Part shown: positions 61,256-64,000 of the stretch, piece by piece
Position numbering within the stretch: the first letter of the stretch is position 1
Layout of the letters: each line of letters begins with the position of its first letter
The notes under the pieces: generated by a model
What the model saw: only the letters and a program-made list of their open reading frames with translations
Database searches by the model: none
What the model was told of the DNA's origin: nothing
Source of the DNA: Paraburkholderia nodosa DSM 21604
Lineage (GTDB): Bacteria; Pseudomonadota; Gammaproteobacteria; Burkholderiales; Burkholderiaceae
Length of the DNA: 64,000 nt
NCBI RefSeq assembly: GCF_000519185.1
Contig: NZ_JAFA01000047.1
Coordinates: 1 to 64,000, forward strand
Reading direction: 5' to 3'
Position numbers and translations under genes: made by a program

Positions 61256-61438
61256 CTAGAGCGACATCTCGAACGCAGGGCGCAGCAGCACTTCGATGGC
61301 CATCACGATGAGTCCCATCGCGCCGGCGGCGAGTGTCAGCGTGCCGTATTCATCGTAGCGCGTGTCGTAGAGGCACGCGACGATGAACAGGACGGCCAGC
61401 AGATTGGTCAGCCAGTAGAAGTTCAGCGCGAGTAGCAT
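61256..61438 (-). CDS. small two-helix membrane protein
   Basis: This 60-residue protein has two hydrophobic segments (LLALNFYWLTNLLAVLFIVACL and LTLAAGAMGLIVMAIEVLL) split by a short polar loop DTRYDEYG. No family is recognised. It is isolated on its strand. Its amino acid make-up is convincing for a membrane protein, but translation is not proven. Confidence 0.55.
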   Translation of the reverse strand: MLLALNFYWLTNLLAVLFIVACLYDTRYDEYGTLTLAAGAMGLIVMAIEVLLRPAFEMSL

Positions 61439-61544
61439 CGGCGTATCCGGTGCCGGCGCGCAACGCGCCGGCGGCTAGTGCAAGACGCTCGAATTCTAGC
61501 GGGGCGACCTTACGGATACGCAACAATTACGTGCGCTACAACAC

Positions 61545-62459
61545 TTATTTTTGCGCGATCGGCACTTTCGGCATTTCTGCGCGGATCCAGTCCGTGACCG
61601 AGGTGCGCCGCGGCTGCCAGCCGAGCAGTGTGCGGGCGCGCTCGCCGCGCACGCGGCTGTTCGAGCCGAGGCCGTACGACGCCATTTCGTAGCCCCATTC
61701 CTCGATCGCGGCTTCGAGCGGCCAGTCCTGCGGCGCGCCCAAACCCATCACCCCGGCGAGCGCCGTGGTCATGTCGCGGAAGTTCGCTTCGCCGCTTTCC
61801 ACGAAGTAGAACGTGCCCGCCGGCGTGTTTTCGAGCGCGAGGCGATAGAGTTCGGCCACGTCGTCGACATGCACATTCGACCAGATGTTCAGGCCGCGCC
61901 CCACGTGACGCATCACGCCGCTCTTCTGCGCCTGGCGGATGAGCCGCGGCAGCTGCACGCTCGCCGCTCCCGGCACCGCGCCCACGCCATAGATCAGCGT
62001 GTTGCAGAGCACGGCGCTCTTCACGCCGCGCGCCGCGGCCGCGAGCACGAGATTGTCGATGGCCACGCGCGGCGCCTTGTCGGCGGTCGGCTCGGGCAGG
62101 GCATCTTCGCGATAGATGCGATCGGTCGCCTCGCCGCCCGACGCGTCGCCCACGATGCTCGAGCCGCTCGTATGCAAGAGCGTCTTGCCGGAGCCTTCGA
62201 GCGCGTCGATCAGCGCCTCGATTGCGTCGCGATGGTCGCTGCTCGCCGCGTTGATCACGGCGTCGGCGGCGCGCGCTTCTGCCATCAGCGTCGCGCGGTC
62301 GTCGAGATCGCCCTGCACGGGCGTGATGCCGAGCTTTTCGAGGTCGGCGAACTGCTCGGGCCGGCGCACGAGGCCGCGCACCGTGTGGCCCGCGCGCACG
62401 AGATGCGCCGCGATCGAGCCGCCGATAAATCCGCCTGCGCCTGTCACGAATACTTTCAT
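61545..62459 (-). CDS. NAD-dependent epimerase/dehydratase family protein
   Basis: This is a 304-residue extended SDR. MKVFVTGAGGFIGGSIAAHL is the N-terminal dinucleotide motif, and HTSGSSIVGD lies at the catalytic Ser region. The usual YxxxK is not obvious: the region reads AIDNLVLAAAARG, so it may be an atypical or reductase-type member. It is divergent from a LysR gene with an 82-bp gap and is likely its target. Confidence 0.85.
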   Translation of the reverse strand: MKVFVTGAGGFIGGSIAAHLVRAGHTVRGLVRRPEQFADLEKLGITPVQGDLDDRATLMAEARAADAVINAASSDHRDAIEALIDALEGSGKTLLHTSGSSIVGDASGGEATDRIYREDALPEPTADKAPRVAIDNLVLAAAARGVKSAVLCNTLIYGVGAVPGAASVQLPRLIRQAQKSGVMRHVGRGLNIWSNVHVDDVAELYRLALENTPAGTFYFVESGEANFRDMTTALAGVMGLGAPQDWPLEAAIEEWGYEMASYGLGSNSRVRGERARTLLGWQPRRTSVTDWIRAEMPKVPIAQK

Positions 62460-62541
62460 GGGTGGCTCCTGGTCCTGTCTTGATTGCGATGGAAGCCAGT
62501 ATCGGGGTATCCGGGTTTTGCAAAAACCGTGTTAGTCTCAA

Positions 62542-63507
62542 ATGAATATTGACTGCGGATCAAGAATGGCCACGATGAAGACGTCGACCGACGAACTGCT
62601 CGTATTCGTCACCGTGATCGACGCGGGGTCGATTACCGCCGCGGCTGAAAAGCTCGAGCAGACCGTATCGGGCGTGAGCCGCGCGCTGACGCGGCTCGAA
62701 AAGCAGCTGGGCGTCGCGCTGATCCTGCGCACCACGCGGCGCCTGCAACTCACCGAAGAGGGTGAACTGTTCCTCGATCGTGCCCGCGCCATTCTCGCGG
62801 CGTTAGCCGATGCCGAGGAGGCCGTGACGCGCCACCGCGAGCGCCCCTCCGGGCGGTTGCGCGTGGATGCGGCCACGCCGTTCATGCTTCACTGCATCGT
62901 GCCGCACGTCGCGGCGTTCGCCGACGCCTATCCCGAGATCGAACTCGAACTCACGAACAACGAGCGCATCGTCGATTTGCTGGAGCAGCGCGTGGATATC
63001 GCCATTCGCATCGGCACGCTGCAGGACTCCACGCTGCACGCACGCTCGCTCGGCACGAGCCGTTTGCGCATTGTCGCGAGTCCCGGCTATCTCGCGGCGC
63101 ACGGCACGCCGCGCAGTGTTGCTGCGTTGCGCGAGCATCGGCTGATCGGCTTTACGGCGCCCGCGCATCTGAACGGCTGGCCGCTGCGGGTGGCTGGCGG
63201 CGACGCAACGCGCGCGGCCGCAAAGACCCAGGAGACCGAATCCGGCTACACGATCGCGCCGGCGCTTTTGGCGTCGAGCGGCGAGACGATACGCCAGCTC
63301 GCGCTTGCCGGCAGCGGTATTGCGTGCCTGTCCGACTTCCTCACCACGGCCGACCGCGAGGCGGCCCGCCTCGTCACCGTGCTCGACGACGCGCTGATCG
63401 AATCGCGCCAGCCGATCCACGCCGTCTACTACCGCAGCGCGGCCCTTGCGGCGCGCGTGCAATGCTTTCTCGCGTTTATTGGGGGCAGGCTGCAACTCGA
63501 CGCGTGA
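62542..63507 (+). CDS. LysR family transcriptional regulator
   Basis: This 321-residue regulator has a helix-turn-helix (FVTVIDAGSITAAAEKLEQT, then SGVSRALTRLEKQLG) and a LysR substrate domain of the DsdC/LrhA-like group with PSGRLRVDAATPFMLH. ATGs at 62542, 62566 and 62575 are all possible; the family favours a start near 62575. It is divergent from the epimerase gene. Confidence 0.9.
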   Translation: MNIDCGSRMATMKTSTDELLVFVTVIDAGSITAAAEKLEQTVSGVSRALTRLEKQLGVALILRTTRRLQLTEEGELFLDRARAILAALADAEEAVTRHRERPSGRLRVDAATPFMLHCIVPHVAAFADAYPEIELELTNNERIVDLLEQRVDIAIRIGTLQDSTLHARSLGTSRLRIVASPGYLAAHGTPRSVAALREHRLIGFTAPAHLNGWPLRVAGGDATRAAAKTQETESGYTIAPALLASSGETIRQLALAGSGIACLSDFLTTADREAARLVTVLDDALIESRQPIHAVYYRSAALAARVQCFLAFIGGRLQLDA

Positions 63508-63564
63508 CGGGCGCTTGCGGCGCTCTCGTGGATAGTCCCAGGCCACAAGGGCCGCAAAGGGGAG

Positions 63565-63577
63565 TTGTATAGACAGG
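63565..63577 (+). promoter_or_regulatory. HutC-type operator, copy 1, overlapping a putative -35
   Basis: The 13-mer ttgtatagacagg matches the TTGTATNNACAA-like site bound by HutC repressors. TTGTAT may also serve as a -35 element with TAGACT at 63588-63593 as -10 (17-bp spacer). Confidence 0.7.
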
Positions 63578-63610
63578 CGCGCCAGGCTAGACTTCGGCCA
63601 CTTTCGCGAC

Positions 63611-63623
63611 TTGTATAGACAGG
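63611..63623 (+). promoter_or_regulatory. HutC-type operator, copy 2, next to the hutH start
   Basis: This is an exact second copy of the 13-mer, 46 bp from the first and 9 bp before the hutH ATG, so it would lie downstream of the putative promoter. Confidence 0.7.
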
Positions 63624-63631
63624 ATTCGACC

Positions 63632-64000
63632 ATGCTCCCGACCCTTCGCCTTACGCCCGGCCATCTGACCCTGCCCCAACTGCGCCAGATCGCGCGCGAG
63701 GCAGTGCGGCTCGAGCTCGATCCGGCCAGCTTCGCGGCCATCGACGCGGGCGCACGCGCCGTCGCCGAGATCACGGCGAAGGGCGAGCCCGCCTACGGCA
63801 TCAATACGGGCTTCGGGCGTCTGGCGAGCACGCATATCCCGAACGACCAGCTCGAACTCCTGCAGCGCAATCTGGTGCTCTCGCACGCCGTGGGCGTGGG
63901 CGCGCCGATGTCGCGTCCCGTCGTGCGTCTGCTCATGGCGCTGAAGCTGTCGAGCCTGGGCCGCGGCTATTCGGGCATCCGCCGCGAAGTGATGGACGCG
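63632..64000 (+). CDS. hutH: histidine ammonia-lyase (N-terminal part, runs off the window)
   Basis: The first 123 codons are present. The protein starts MLPTLRLTPGHLTLPQL and has the family signature YGINTGFGRLA, followed by QLELLQRNLVLSHAVGVG. HutH converts L-histidine to urocanate and ammonia, the first step of histidine use; the MIO-forming Ala-Ser-Gly lies beyond the window end. Two HutC-type operators upstream point to induction by urocanate. Confidence 0.95.
   Translation, partial: MLPTLRLTPGHLTLPQLRQIAREAVRLELDPASFAAIDAGARAVAEITAKGEPAYGINTGFGRLASTHIPNDQLELLQRNLVLSHAVGVGAPMSRPVVRLLMALKLSSLGRGYSGIRREVMDA

Noticed and set aside
1..64000. CRISPR arrays, tRNA/rRNA genes, prophage or toxin-antitoxin modules
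   Set aside because: I looked for spaced direct repeats, RNA gene signatures and phage or toxin families, and saw none; the only tandem repeats are the 9-bp and 13-bp arrays described.

Overview
The window is about 64 kb of high-GC DNA with dense genes, long antisense shadow ORFs and GTG/TTG starts with good Shine-Dalgarno sites. The gene families point to a Burkholderiales bacterium, most likely Paraburkholderia, Caballeronia or Burkholderia: a 16-strand-type porin, a DUF3331 protein, TTG-started etfB, argO/argP, lutABC and a CYP116B P450. This is a judgement from gene families, not from a marker gene. There is no rRNA, tRNA, prophage or CRISPR array in the window.

Layout. 1-1430: an IS110-family element of the IS1111 type, with a 13-bp inverted repeat pair, a DEDD transposase and a structured 3' non-coding part. 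1551-5446: housekeeping genes (nitroreductase, HIT protein, cyclopropane fatty acid synthase, fluoride channel, SDR). 5570-14411: a probable aromatic-amine utilisation locus (aldehyde dehydrogenase, MFS-like protein, copper amine oxidase, AraC regulator, APC permease, porin). 14532-20296: lutABC for L-lactate oxidation, followed closely by a Na+/H+ antiporter and a DUF4239 protein. 20361-25189: a small protein with repeated NPFG/DPFG motifs, a NYN/OST-HTH RNA-binding protein, a secreted phosphoesterase and a di-haem peroxidase.

25186-48287 is the most interesting part, a catabolic island of about 22 kb. An IclR regulator is divergent from a self-sufficient CYP116B P450, with two near-identical palindromes between them. 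The P450 is followed by an AAHS-type MFS transporter, an acyl-CoA ligase and an acyl-CoA dehydrogenase. A LysR gene then divides this from a second run: SDR, CoA-transferase, thiolase, a PaaK-like protein with a degenerate P-loop, a lipoate-ligase-like protein, enoyl-CoA hydratase, MaoC hydratase and a short citrate-synthase-like protein. The last five genes (MaoC/HTD2 hydratase, acyl-CoA dehydrogenase, CaiB CoA-transferase, MmgE/PrpD, CitE lyase) match in content the itaconate degradation cluster known from Pseudomonas. A strong terminator closes the run and etfBA converges on it, so an electron acceptor for the dehydrogenases is at hand. The substrate cannot be read from sequence. A route that oxidises an unknown acid and feeds C5 dicarboxylates through citramalyl-CoA to pyruvate and acetyl-CoA would fit.

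50234-63507 holds a diiron ferritin-like protein, argO/argP, an AT-richer gap of 760 bp, DUF3331, an MFS/PRC-barrel lipoprotein pair, a purine-type NCS2 permease preceded by a 13-bp tandem repeat, an ArsR/AHSA1 pair with overlapping frames, a DUF899 protein and a LysR/NAD-epimerase pair. The window ends inside hutH, which is preceded by two copies of a HutC-type operator.
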